Shown piece after piece: positions 1 through 10,433 of a stretch of DNA of 64,000 bases; the first letter of the stretch is position 1, and each line of letters starts with the position of its first letter. Under the pieces are notes generated by a model, which ran no database searches, had not been told where the DNA came from, and saw only the letters and a program-made list of their open reading frames with translations. The stretch is taken from positions 64,765,350-64,829,349 of the forward strand of contig NC_088680.1 of the NCBI RefSeq assembly GCF_950023065.1. The letters are read 5' to 3'. The position numbers and the translations under genes are program-made. This stretch comes from Planococcus citri (taxonomy: Eukaryota; Arthropoda; Insecta; Hemiptera; Pseudococcidae).

Positions 1-191
1 GAGGAATTTCTTATTTTTATATTTTTAACAAATTTTCACTTTTTTTTGCCCATTTTCCCAGAACTATAGATCGTCGTTCAATCAAATCGTATGAACTCGA
101 ACCCATTGGGAAAACGTAACAAAACACTATCTTGAGTAAGTAATATTAATTTTTTCAAATTTGCTTCCTCTCAAAATTTATCAGTTTGCTT

Positions 192-1266
192 CAGTGTTAG
201 TTTTAAAGGAGGGGTGATTTGGGTGATAATCCCTCCTCCTTGTGCTGCCACCGGGCCAAAAAAATTTAAAGTTTCACAATTCACTGAACTGCTGAGAACT
301 AAATTGATGCTAACTTGAGACACGCGACTCAATGTTAGTCGTTAAAATGAACTTCGAAATCTGGGAACCATAAACATCAACAAGATGTTAATCTGGAAAT
401 TTTAAAAAATTGTGGAATGAGGGAGGAGTCGATAGAAGAAAATTTAACATGCGAGCATAGGGCATTATAATATAGAATACCTGAAGACTAAAAAACTAAT
501 GTTAGAACATCAAAATAATAGTACCTAATAATAATAAATTAGAGTTAGATTCACTAGAAGCAATTGCACCTCATTAGCAACTGAAAGGAATTTAGCGAGT
601 CCTAGGATTGCAAAAAATTAATTTTGTAGTGAAAAATTGAAGTGCAGTTTTGAAAAGAAAATTGGAAATAAAACTTCAAATTTTTCGAAGGCGAAGTGCC
701 TGCACTGGATAGACCCAAATTTGTAGATTCAATTCCAAAAATTTTTTCAAATAAGTATTTTAGGGTTGTTAAAAATTAAGATATGGTCCCTTCAAAAAGG
801 CTGAGAATGACTGAAATCAAAAATAAAATCGAGGTACTTTTCTTACTTCTGCTCGTCTATATTTCAATTTTTCAAGAGTACAAAAGGTTCAAGTTTTTCA
901 AAAATTTGTGCAAGAATTTCGCAGAATTGGTTTCTCTGCGGCATACTGGAATAGCTCCAGAAAGTGCTGTAATGAAATTTGGCAGCTAAAAATTTAATCG
1001 TACCATCACTTTAATGCCCATCAATCAACAATTACGGCGAGTACCGGTGGCAGGATTTTTTCTCGTGGAAACCAGTCGGTACATTATTTTTGACTCTGTT
1101 CAGAACTAAGTAAGTAATGATGGCAATTATACTTGGTTTTTGTGTCCCCTGCCTCAACAAGGCAACAATTTCGCCACCAGCTTTGTAAAGAAGATTAATT
1201 TCGACCGCCTCCTCCAGGAAAAGGTCCAACACCTCCCTCTCAGAAAGAATCCTGCCACTAGTACTG
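192..1266 (+). mobile_element. hAT-like non-autonomous element, 1,075 bp
   Basis: The 8 bases before position 192 and the 8 after 1266 are both GTTTGCTT, a perfect target duplication of the length made by hAT transposases. The ends are CAGTGTTAG on the left and CTAGTACTG on the right, a short imperfect inverted repeat. The left subterminal sequence (GGTGATTTGGGTGATAATCC) and right subterminal sequence (AATCCTGCCAC) match those of the element at 43277-43998, so both belong to one family. No transposase is visible; the only ORF is the 68-residue frame at 783-989. The assignment rests on the 8-bp duplication and CAG-type ends. Confidence 0.8.
783..989 (+). CDS. Small hypothetical ORF inside the hAT-like element (68 aa)
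   Basis: This ATG-to-stop frame has a basic start (SKRLRMTEIKNKIEVL) followed by a hydrophobic stretch at about residues 19-32 (FLLLLVYISIF). I do not recognise the product. A diverged second copy at 34452-34652 keeps the start region, the hydrophobic core, the phrase SIFQE-KR and the stop position (AVMK-x-x-S then stop). That is mild evidence of former coding constraint, but both copies sit in dispersed repeat DNA and may simply descend from one repeat. It could be a remnant of a transposon-encoded protein. Expression is unknown. Confidence 0.2.
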   Translation: MVPSKRLRMTEIKNKIEVLFLLLLVYISIFQEYKRFKFFKNLCKNFAELVSLRHTGIAPESAVMKFGS

Positions 1267-2012
1267 GTTTGCTTATAACGTTATCAATAAATTATTGCTT
1301 CTGTCATAACAATATGATAAGGGTTCATTGTGCACTTTTATCAAATATTGCAGAATTTTCATGAGGAATGCTTAGATGGCGAGCTATCTTGAGGAAAAAT
1401 GCATCCCATGATGTTCATTTTTTGTAGTGTGAATAGTTCAGGGCATTTTTCAAGATATAAGTGCTTGGCCAAATGGCCACCCAGTGACCAAGTTTTGGCC
1501 ACCCAGTTAATTCGATTTGGCCACGAAAGTTTTTCCTTTTTAAAACCAAATCAGGGCATTTTTTATTTGAATTCGATTTGCCCAAGAAAATTTTTTATTT
1601 GCACTCAAAATCACCAATCTATCCTCAAAATTCTTATGTTTTTCAAAAGCTTTTGCTCTCGCTTCGCTCGGGCTGACTTGTTATATTCTATTTCTCAAAT
1701 TATTCATAACTGTGCTTGGAAAGTATTTTTGTTTAAACTTTTAAAAATGTTACTTTAAAATTATTGCTGTTTTTGTTTTACTTCTTGAAACTGTAAATTT
1801 TGAAACGTTTTAATTCTCGCTTCGCTCGGGCCAATTCGATTCACTTCTTTGCGATTAGAATAAATTTCAAGAAACCATTAATGAAATTTAGAAAAAGTTG
1901 AAATCAGAAAAATCGAATTCTTACAAAATTGATACAAATTTTCTGAAGCTTTTGCCCTCGCTTCGCTCGGGGCAATTTGTTTTTTTTCTGCCAAATTAGA
2001 ATTTCAAAAAAC
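1267..2012. other. Gene-free AT-rich stretch with CGCTTCGCTCG motifs
   Basis: No coding region is convincing here. The notable content is three copies of the GC-rich word CTCGCTTCGCTCGGG at about 1657-1672, 1816-1830 and 1956-1970, each in an otherwise AT-rich context and each following a TTTT-rich run. The same word or its complement recurs near 43709, 54433, 56445, 56612, 59408 and 59667. Confidence 0.5.
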
Positions 2013-2360
2013 CTATGATTGAATTTGAAAAATGTCGAGATTGGACAAACCGAATTCTTTCAGTAAAATCGATGTTGTTCTACTTTTCAAATTACATCTC
2101 AACTCAAGGAGGGGGCAAAACTGAATTTTTAAGCATGAAAAATCGAAATTAGAGGTAATTTTCTGAAAACCTTTCGTGATGTGTACTGATTTTATAAAAG
2201 CAATGGCAAAATTACTGCTTGAGTAGAGCGAGAGCAAACATTTTTTGAAAAAATGGGTCCCAACAACGAAAAAACGCCATTTTTGCATGCTTTATTTCAA
2301 ATTTTTACTCGTGAGTGAGGGCAATGGCCCTCTTCGTCCCTCTCTCTGGCTATGCAACTG
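2013..2360 (-). repeat. Degenerate inverted copy of the 43.6-43.9 kb hAT MITE region
   Basis: The phrases at 2135-2160, 2245-2300 and 2310-2350 are recognisable reverse-complement matches of 43570-43830: the AAAATCGAAATTAG core, the GAGCGAGAGC segment and the GGCAATGGCCCTC segment. The end CTATGCAACTG at about 2350-2359 resembles the CAGTGGCATGGCC terminus of that element. No clear target duplication was found. The minus-strand open frame across this region is shared with 43696-44010 only because the DNA is shared. Confidence 0.45.
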
Positions 2361-3202
2361 TCTCTTGCCCACCTACTGAAAATTGTTTAAAAAATGACCT
2401 GGAATAGTTAGATCTTGCATGTAAGTAACTTTTTTTTTTTCAAAAAAGGATATTTAATTAGTAAAAAATGAATGTTTTAATTAACCTTGAAATGTTCAAA
2501 CATAATTTGCACTTATCTTTAGGAACAAAATGTAAGTAAGTTGCAACATAGCAACATGGTAGCAAGCAACAGCTCAACTACACAATATTATGTATTGATG
2601 GCAAACGAGTATGCAATTTTATTAATGTGCGGTGCACATCATTTTATGACATTATATATCCCGATTTGGCATGCGCAAGCATGAAAAAATGCATAAAATT
2701 TTAATTTGATTACATAGGTACCTACATAAGTATAAGTAAACTAAATAAAAGTGTCAGTAAATTATCATTTGTCAATAATTTTGAAAGTAACTGAAGTAGG
2801 TACATTTTTAGAATCCTCGAAAAAGTTTAAAACGCAATGAATTTTAAAATAAGCTTTTCGATGAGTTTTTTTTTACATCGGAAAATAAGGTACTTTCGTG
2901 TATATGTACGAGTAGGTATTTTGCAAAAAAAAAAGTTGAACGAAGGGAGGAGGAGGTGAAAATCCTTAAATTCACTCGCAAAAAAAAAAGGATTCATAAT
3001 CTTCTCAAAATACTCGCAGATGAGCTAATAATTTTTGGAACCCTTGAAAAGTTTGGATGAAACGACTAGATTTTGAAATACAATTTTCGAAATATTTTCA
3101 AGGGTCTGTAGCGAAGTTCATTAACGAACGAATTGTTCTGAAATACCTATTGACATGTATAAGCTCCAATCTTTGGACGTTCGTTGTTTGAGATTTTTCA
3201 AA
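2361..3202. repeat. AT-rich dispersed-repeat stretch
   Basis: No gene seen. The part from about 2740 onward (CAGTAAATT, then TAGAATCCTCGAAAAAGTTTAAAAC) is shared with 26760-26850 and 31910-32000. The part at 3063-3196 (AACGACTAGATTTTGAAAT, then CATTAACGAACGAATTG) is a diverged copy of blocks at 8740-8940, 26990-27200 and 27815-28010. Confidence 0.5.
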
Positions 3203-3410
3203 CCCAATTGGGGGAAGTCAGAGCAGTTTCTATTTTATTCCACTGAGCGAAAGCTACTGTGTCAATCGCGCTCAAATTTTCACCATAGGTTAAGAACCCT
3301 TAGGGGAACCTACATAATAAATTTGATCCATATTAGTACATTAGAAGGGGAGTAACAGCTGGTCAAAGTTGAAATTGCAAAAAATCATTCTGACTTGCCC
3401 CGGTGCACCT
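3203..3410 (+). mobile_element. Truncated copy of the 606-bp TA-flanked MITE
   Basis: This is the right-hand third of the element seen whole at 40441-41046 and 47542-48147. It starts at CCCAATTGGGGGAAGTC and runs to the terminus CCCCGGTGCACCT, followed by TA. The left two thirds are missing. It abuts the end of a second MITE family at 3411-3436. Confidence 0.8.
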
Positions 3411-3436
3411 TACTCGATATTTCTGGGCACCCTGTA
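3411..3436 (+). mobile_element. Terminal fragment of a CAGGGTG-type TA-flanked MITE
   Basis: CTCGATATTTCTGGGCACCCTG followed by TA matches the right ends of the elements at 24128-24348 and 20314-21197. Only about 24 bp remain, directly joined to the preceding MITE end. Confidence 0.7.
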
Positions 3437-3685
3437 GGTATCTAATGTTATTGATTCAAGTAGTTTAATTTTTTCACGTTTCAATAATATATACTATTTC
3501 TTTGAAATACTTAATTTATTTTATATAAAATTATGGTATGGTATTATAAGTGTTCTGACTTTTAGATCAATTTATTTCTATTGAAACTAATCCAATTCAA
3601 TTGATCTTTACATCATTATTTTGTTTAGGCTATAACTTGATTTAATTGATTTAATTACAATACCTAATTTGATTTTTATTCAATT

Positions 3686-3838
3686 TTATTTTAGTTTTAA
3701 CCTTTTAACCATAGCCACTTCTGAAAATGATAAGGTGAATTGGGAGAGCCCTGATGACCTAGCATTGTCGGTGCATGCCACCGGGCTATGTTCACAAAAC
3801 AAAAAGCAAATTATACCTAAAATTACCATGAATTTCAT
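3686..3838 (-). CDS. Possible short secreted-peptide ORF (50 aa)
   Basis: Starting from the ATG at 3838, the frame opens with MKFMVILGIICFLFC, a basic residue followed by a hydrophobic core, which resembles a signal peptide. An Ala-Cys pair near residues 23-24 could be a cleavage neighbourhood. The rest (about 26 residues, ending MVKRLKLK) has no recognisable domain. The frame continues upstream to an ATG at 3907, which would bury the hydrophobic segment. The upstream sequence belongs to a dispersed repeat (compare 27670-27720 and 29090-29140), so chance is a serious alternative. Confidence 0.15.
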   Translation of the reverse strand: MKFMVILGIICFLFCEHSPVACTDNARSSGLSQFTLSFSEVAMVKRLKLK

Positions 3839-4377
3839 TATTATGTAGTCTTCATATTCTCTTACCAACAGGGCACATGAAAATATTGATAAATGATTAG
3901 TGACCAATTGACCATCAAGTAATAAGAGTGACAGTGTTATTTTTCATATGGTTTATGTTAAATAAACTTGAAAAATTTTTGAACCTGAAGTCAGAAAATC
4001 TACATTGGCCAGCTACCCAAGTATGTATCATTAGTTTTTATGCAGCTTTGAAGTTTTGAAACAGATCAATTTCTGAAAAATTTCAAAGTGAAAAGTTTCA
4101 TCAAATTTTACTCAGATTGATCTGTTATAAAACTGCAAAGTTGCATAGATCCTTTAAAAATGAAGGCAGGCCTATCCCAAAAATAGCAATTTTCGGCTGA
4201 AAAAATGCTCTACTGTTCCCTAGGTTGGATTTCTTATTTTTATATTTTTAACAAATTTTCATTTTTTTGCTCATTTTCCCATATAAATCTACCAAGTAAC
4301 TTTTGGGAGGATACATAACAGACAAGGTTGTGTAGCGAGACTTTCTAGCATACCTAATCTGAAATCGAGCTATCTAG
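3839..4377. repeat. AT-rich stretch with a copy of the window start
   Basis: Positions 4229-4282 (TTTCTTATTTTTATATTTTT onward) repeat positions 7-60 almost exactly, so both lie in a shared dispersed repeat. No gene is visible. Confidence 0.5.
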
Positions 4378-5279
4378 CAGGCTTGTAGGACCGCTTGAGT
4401 ATTGCGGTCCTTCCAAAACCAAGGTCTTTGTTTTGGAGCTTTCAAATGGTCCGGTCCGGTCTGTTGGTCATGATCAATGTTGATAGAGGTTTTTGGTTCA
4501 GTCATTTTTTTTACAATTTTTCACATAGTTGGTCTGTTCAGGTTTTCGGTCTCAGTTTTTTTTGTCTTTGAGGTCCGGTCCGGTCCGGTCATGACCTGAA
4601 ATTTTGAGACCGGTCATCGGTCGGTCCAGGTCCAAAAAACAGTCCTAAAAATTTTTTTCTAGGAAATTTGAATTATTGAGTTTTTTTTCACAGCAATAAT
4701 TCCAAAATGCTTCTTTCACTGCAAAGTAAAATTAATTTCACTTTTCCGCAAAAAAAGCACTTTGAAATTTTTTACCATTATAAATACCTCCATTATAATA
4801 CAAGAAATTAACTTTTGGTGTGAAAAAAATGTGAAAAGTCTTTGGCAGTGCAAAAATAAAAAAAATAACAAGTGACAAATTGACAATATTAGAAGAATTG
4901 ACTACTAAAATTGAAAATTTGATACATTGACGACCTTCTGTGCTTCTGTGCTTCTGTTCTGTGTTCTGTGTTCTGTGAGAGGAAAAAAAAGACCCTGGAC
5001 CTGTAAGGTTTTTGAGCGGTCTGGGTTGCAGTCTGTTTGTTGTAGTACTCATGAAATGGGTCATCTGTTGAGGTCATTTTTAAAGAAATGTCCATCAGTC
5101 GGTTGTGGTTTCGGTCTAGCAAAAACAAGGAACATCTTTTGGGTCCGAGGTTAATGTGGGTCTTTTATATAAAAATTTCATGTCGGGTCCGGTCCGGTCC
5201 GGTCCACGCGGTCTTGTGGACATTTTTGGGTCCGGTCGCAGTCATTGGACCGGTTTTGCGGTCCGGTCCTACAAGCCTG
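4378..5279. mobile_element. hAT-like non-autonomous element, 902 bp
   Basis: The flanks 4370-4377 and 5280-5287 are both CTATCTAG, a perfect 8-bp duplication. Termini are CAGGCTTGTAGGACCG on the left and CGGTCCTACAAGCCTG on the right, a perfect 16-bp inverted repeat of the CAG type used by hAT elements. The subterminal regions are rich in the word GGTCCGGTCC (for example 4570-4590 and 5186-5203), a likely source of repeated protein-binding sites. A short run of CTTCTGTG and GTTCTGTG units lies near 4936-4977. The small open frames inside overlap on both strands and encode nothing recognisable, so this copy is non-autonomous. Confidence 0.88.
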
Positions 5280-5538
5280 CTATCTAGCCAAACCTCAGAC
5301 TTGCTCAAACTAGAAAAAATCCAAACCTAATCTCTCGATTGGTGATATAGTCATCTTGAAACAGAATATGTCCCCGTGTTCATGGCCACTTGGAATAATC
5401 ATTGATGGCAAACCGGATGCCAAAAGCCACTTATGAAATGTCAGTGTCAAGGCCAAAGGATTGATTTTCCAACAAAGTGTCCAAAATACCTTCGAATAGT
5501 CGTGAAAATTGTTTCGAATGTAAATTTCAAATAATGTA

Positions 5539-6838
5539 AGGTAAAGTCGCCTAATATTGCCCATGTGTCCTAAATCCGCCCACTCGCATTTCTCATATGT
5601 TTGTGAGGCAAATCTGGTGGTGAAAAGCCACACTACTACCTTGGGTAGGTACTAGAGCTGAAAACGGTAGTCGCTGACAGCGGGTAACTATCATATCTGT
5701 ATCGTAAATTCTCGCTACTCACTAGTAGCGGGTAGCTAGTTGAAAAAATGTCGCACTGGTTCACGATATAACTAGTAGCGCATTAAATGTGTAGCCAGTG
5801 TACTGGCATGACATCATCATTGTCATCAATCATGTCAAACGTCAATCACACATACAAACGACAGGTGTCGAAGCGTAACTCCTCCCACTTACGCATTATC
5901 AAATTTTGGGGTGTGTGCGCAGACCAAGTGCAAAAACATTCGGGTTGTACTCACTATACGCTACTATCTATATCCGAATCAACCCGATACAACCACTAGA
6001 GGGTTTAGCCGGTATTTTAACCAGATACCGGTTAGTGGTTAGCGTAACCGTTTTCAGCTCTAGTAGGTACCTACTCATGCATGTTCATTTGGTAATAATA
6101 TTGCATCCTGCCAAAAAATTATGAGAAAAAATAAAAATTTCCAATTTCAAAACTTTTTATGTTTTTTGCTTTTGCTCTGAAACACACAAAATTAGGTGTA
6201 TTGATTAATTTTTTTATATCTATCAGAAGGGAATCAATAGTACTTCCCAATGATATAATTACAAATTCGTTCCAAGTAAGTGTTGACAAGTTCCTAATAT
6301 TGCCTACCCCATGTCTTAATATCGCACACCTGACTTTTGCAGTGATATTATGGTAATTTTTTGTGGGTTAATTTCATGATTGCTTGTATTTGTCAAATAA
6401 CAAATGCCAAGATTGGATTTGCTGCACAAAATGTTATTTTTGGTCACATGTCGCTTGTGATGCCGCATATTCGAAGATTAACGAAAGTATGTTTGTACAT
6501 CATGTTTGTATGACATGTGTCAAAGTAGATTTAATATATACGTACGTAATAACACTCCATTACGCTTAAAACACGTTTTGCATTCAAGTTTTCAGTCATT
6601 TCAGTGGTCGCTTAGTGGTGGGTGATATTAGGCACCACTTTGGAAAAATTTTGATTTTGACACTTTTTACTTAAAAATTCACTGGCTTCCCCCTAATGTA
6701 AATTTTGATCTGAAATTTTGGCTAGTCTTAGCCAAAGGGTGGGGGTACACCCCTACTTGGTTACATTTCAGTTTTTTTTTTATTTTAAGTGTCCCATTTT
6801 TGAGGTCAACAAAAAGTGGATATTAGGCGACTTTACCT
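5539..6838. mobile_element. TA-flanked inverted-repeat element, 1,300 bp
   Basis: The ends are AGGTAAAGTCGCCTAATAT and ATATTAGGCGACTTTACCT, a perfect 19-bp inverted repeat, with TA directly outside both ends (5537-5538 and 6839-6840). The wider flanks, AATAATG and AATAATC, are also similar, so a longer duplication cannot be excluded. A hAT MITE is nested at 5653-6062. No transposase was found. The AGGT start and TA flanks are shared with the elements at 39109, 40441 and 47542. Confidence 0.8.
5653..6062. mobile_element. Nested hAT MITE, 410 bp
   Basis: Flanks 5645-5652 and 6063-6070 are both GTAGGTAC, a perfect 8-bp duplication. The ends TAGAGCTGAAAACGGT and ACCGTTTTCAGCTCTA form an inverted repeat of the TAG-type seen in hAT elements. 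The interior has CTAGTAGCGGGTAGCTAG-like repeats. It lies wholly inside the 5539-6838 element, so it inserted later. Confidence 0.9.
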
Positions 6839-7430
6839 TAAATAATCGTTTTTTTCTCAATGTAAAATATTGAATTTTTATTCACTTGTTAATTGTAAAT
6901 TTTTGTTTTTTTTTCTACCCGCCTGATGTAAATAATCGTTTGTAATCACATATTTTACTTTATGTATATAGCTTACGTTAGTTTAATTACTACTCGATGT
7001 ATAATTTATACTTATTCATTAAGACCCGTAGTCTTCCTGGGGGAACTCTGTGTAGATACTATTTCCGCTCTCTATCATCTTCAGTTAATTACCTCGTTGT
7101 ACATATTTTATCTGCTCTTGTTGCAGTCCACTGTAATGTATATGTGTAGGTAAAGTAAGTAATTTATTTTTTCTTTATTTAAATTATTTTCCATAAGTAG
7201 GGTACCTATACTTATACTATTAGATCAATTTATTATTTCTATAAAAGTACTTAAATCAACTAAGTACATTGATTTTTACATCATTTATTTGTAACTTGAT
7301 TTAATACATTTGATTTTTATTCGTTTTTATTTTAGTTTTAGCCTTAGTCATTTCTTAAAACGATAAGGTGGGTTGGGAGAAATTTCATATCTACTTTAAT
7401 TGTTTAATACCTATTTGATGAATGTGCATG
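6839..7430. other. AT-rich gene-free stretch
   Basis: No coding or RNA gene seen. The part at 7210-7400 (AGATCAATTTATT, then GATAAGGTGGGTTGGGAGA) is a diverged copy of 3560-3750. Confidence 0.4.
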
Positions 7431-7970
7431 GGTAAAGCCACAAGTTTTTTCCTCAGGCAAAAAAAAAGAGTTTATAATTCCTGTGCAGGAACCAAAGAAA
7501 ATACTTGAATGTTGCTTGGATGGGGTAAACATTTTACATTATGCGTGAGGAAATGTTGGAAAAAAGACACGCGCACAACGTACTTTGTGCAACTTATGGT
7601 ATCTAGATGTAAGTAAACCTATATCTTTACCAGATTCTTATTCTAACAATAAGTAGGGGCCGTCTATAATTTCAATGGCTTTTAAATAAAAAAATAGGTA
7701 TGTTTATTTTTTAGGCTTTTACAATTTTTTATTTTTCAATTTTTTAGTAGCAGTTTAGTTGAGTATCTATAGAATATAGTTGATTTCTCATGCATGTAGG
7801 CACATAACCAAGTTGCAATTGAAACAACAGTGATTCAAAACTCTGTATGATCATTATTTAGCGCATTTCTTCAATTTTCGTTCCGAATTGTGTTGCTTAG
7901 TTATTAAAGAAGCAACCCAAAGAAGAGGTGCTGCAAGTACGAGTCTACATTGGGGACTGAATCCCCACAA
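7431..7970 (+). repeat. Duplicated block R2, copy 1
   Basis: This block matches 52140-52735 over most of its length: the GCATGGGTAAAGC start, the exon-like segment at 7457-7608, the TTTACCAGATTCTTATT segment, and the stretch from AGGCACATAA to ACATTGGGGACTGA. The shared ends of the exon-like segment carry splice-site-like sequences. Confidence 0.7.
7457..7608 (+). pseudogene. Decayed copy of the 52-residue exon-like segment
   Basis: It is the counterpart of 52228-52383. The upstream TTTTTTCCTCAG resembles a 3' splice site and the downstream GTAAGT is a canonical 5' splice site. A run of nine A near the start changes the frame, and several further small differences break the reading frame. 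The protein family is not recognised; it is called a pseudogene only by comparison with the open copy. Confidence 0.4.
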
Positions 7971-9734
7971 TTTAATAGAGTTTCCTCTTGGTACAAATAT
8001 CTAATCATCACACCTTATGTATTGCCTTTTAGAAAAAACACAGATACAAAGAATTTCTCAAACAGGATATGGGCCTATTTACTCGAAATCAAGGGATCCA
8101 AAAAATTCCAAATTTTTCAGCAAAAGAATTGGAGTTCAATTTATTTATTGAACTCAAAAAATACAATGATTTTTTTTCGCCTCCAAAACCAATTCGAGGT
8201 TGTTTGAAAAGCAAGCGGATTTACAGGCGGATATCCCATCTCTGTTTTTTGACCTTCAATAAAAGTAGGCTTCAATTTTTGAAAATTAGCAAAAAAATTT
8301 CTCGCATATCTGGATTGAAAAAAGTAAACGAATTTGTTAATAAGTTATAGGAATTTGTTCAATTCGTAAAAGTCCAGCATAACCTCTCCAAAATAACAAT
8401 ATCTTTTATTGGTGTAACTTTCATGACAGAATTTTCTACATTTGATGAGATGAAATTTAATTACCTGTACTCCGCACCAACATCGAATTTCTAGACAGAA
8501 TTTCTGAAAAATTTCCAAAAATGTTGACACGAATTATGTATTACAACCTGACTATCTACATTATTCAACCGAAATTTTATCAACTGAAAAAGCATGTCGT
8601 ATTTCGAACGGTTGGAAAATGAAAGCAATACTTAGCCCAACCTGCAAAGTCAATCTCTCAGATCTTTCAATACACAAGACAAGATCAATTTTGCTTCCAC
8701 TGGAGGTTCAATTAGAGATTGAATGCGTTAGGTACTTTTGAAATACATACAATTTTCAAAATATTTTTAAGGGTATGTAGCGAAAAATTTAGGATCGTCA
8801 TGATTCGTTCATTAACAAACGAATTATTCTGAAATACATATTGATATTTATGCCTCGATGAAAGATCATCTTTGGACGTTGCTTGAGATTTTTCAAAAAT
8901 ATTTAATCCTGATTTCAAAAAAAAAGAGAGAGAATCGTGAATTATTTTTGGATAAAAAATTGTCTATGCTTTACCAGTGGTTTGTCCAAAATTCACGCAT
9001 ACATACTTAAGTATTTCACATCCAAATAAAGAAAATAAATTTTCGGATGTAAGCTGTTACTGTTTCACTTATAACTAGTACTTACGTTCATGTAGACAAA
9101 AGTAAGTAATTCTAATTTTTTTCTGTTTTTTTTTTCTTCTTCATTTCTCAATTTTTTCAAACACAACAATTTTATTATTTTCAATAAAAATTACCCATTT
9201 TCTCTAAAATTTTTCCAACTCAGAAAAAAATTTCTCGTTTTTATTATGCAGAAACAACTAACGGTTTTATTATACCTATGCATAAGTACACTTTGGAATT
9301 GAAATTTCTCGAAGTTTTTTGCGAGCTCATGAGTTGGGTGTTTCAAAACACCAAATTGTTCAGAATTTTATTCTGTTCAAAATAGTTTTTTTACCCAAAA
9401 AGCATTAGCGTTTACCATTCAAAAGTCATTAGAGTTGAAAGTTGTAAAAACCAGCGATGCGCAGTAAAAATCGAACATGGAATCGCGGACTATAGGCACA
9501 TGAAATTTAATAACAATCCATGAATAAAATCACTTGATAAAATCGTTATTGTTTCTGTGCAAAAATGAAAATGTTTTACACCATTCGACTAGAAATTTCA
9601 TTTTTCTAAAGAGCATGTCCTAATCAATGTTTACATATATGTATTATTACCTTATTTAAAAGTAAATTAACAATGACACATTTAAAAAAAAGAAAAAAAA
9701 ACAGTGAGAAATAGGAAGAAGCTTTACCCTCTAA
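7971..9734. repeat. Dispersed repeats, no gene
   Basis: The region 8090-8320 resembles 52735-53450 (AAATTTTTCAGCAAAAGAATTG, then TGACCTTCAATAAAAGTA). The region 8740-9000 is a copy of the family also at 3063-3196, 26990-27300 and 27815-28110 (AAAATTTAGGATCGTCAT, then TCGTTCATTAAC). No open frame of substance. Confidence 0.5.
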
Positions 9735-10433
9735 TGGACGTACGAGCTTTTAGGCCACGTCGATAAATTAGCTTATCATTCTGGAGTTTTGGAAAAGTGT
9801 AAAAATGACCCTAGGAAGTACTGGCAACACATAGATTTGATTAGGGGGAAACAAAAAAAAAAAAAAAACTGAGCAAAATTAGAATAAATCAGGAGGATGT
9901 TTTGGTTGAGGGAAATGAAATTAAGGTTTCTAATGTGTTTAATAAATTTTTCATTGACTCTGTTGATAACATCTCAAATGAATTCCAAAACCATGAAACA
10001 AAATAGGTTGTTCCCAACTAAGAAAATATTAAATAGCCTGGGATTCTCTCCAGTAACTCGTGCTGAGGTCTCAAGTCTTCCAAACAAACCATCTACAGGA
10101 TATGATAACGTTCCCTCTAAACTGTTTAAAGAAAATTCTGTTACTTTGGCACCAGTTATTACTGATATCTTTAATAAATCAATAGATCAAGGTAAATTCC
10201 CAAAGTCTCTGAAAAAGGCCATTATTGTTCCAGTTCATAAAAATAAGAGCAGGTTACTCTTAGAAAATTACAGGCCGATCTCCCTCCTCCCAGTACTATC
10301 AAAAATTTTAGAAAAAGTTGTTAAAAATCGAATTTTAAATTTCCTGCATTCAAAAAATTTCTTTTCAAAAAAGCAATATGGATTTTTAAATGGGAAGAGT
10401 ACCAGTGATGCCCTGTTTGATCACATAACTGGA
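9735..10433 (+). pseudogene. Jockey-like non-LTR retrotransposon reverse transcriptase fragment
   Basis: Non-LTR (LINE) elements copy themselves with an RT that primes at a nicked target. Three successive frames show family phrases. From 9735 the first reads ...DPRKYWQHID. After a 16-A run (9853-9868) the second reads ...IRINQEDVLVEGNEIKV. After about 10004 the third reads SSLPNKPSTGYDNVPSKLF, then LLENYRPISLLPVLSKILEK and KKQYGFLNGKSTSDALFDHI. These are the linker and the N-terminal fingers/palm of a Jockey/CR1-type RT. The catalytic FADD block is missing because the sequence stops abruptly at 10433, where a foldback element begins. The 5' part and endonuclease are also missing. It is a dead copy with two frame disruptions. 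Confidence 0.85.

Noticed and set aside
1399..1758. 119-codon plus-strand frame
   Set aside because: AT-rich, no domain, no conserved second copy in frame, and it crosses the CGCTTCGCTCG repeat word.
4738..5330. Several overlapping frames of 75-108 codons on both strands
   Set aside because: All lie in or run out of the hAT-like element at 4378-5279, including its GGTCCGGTCC repeats; they overlap each other and encode nothing recognisable.
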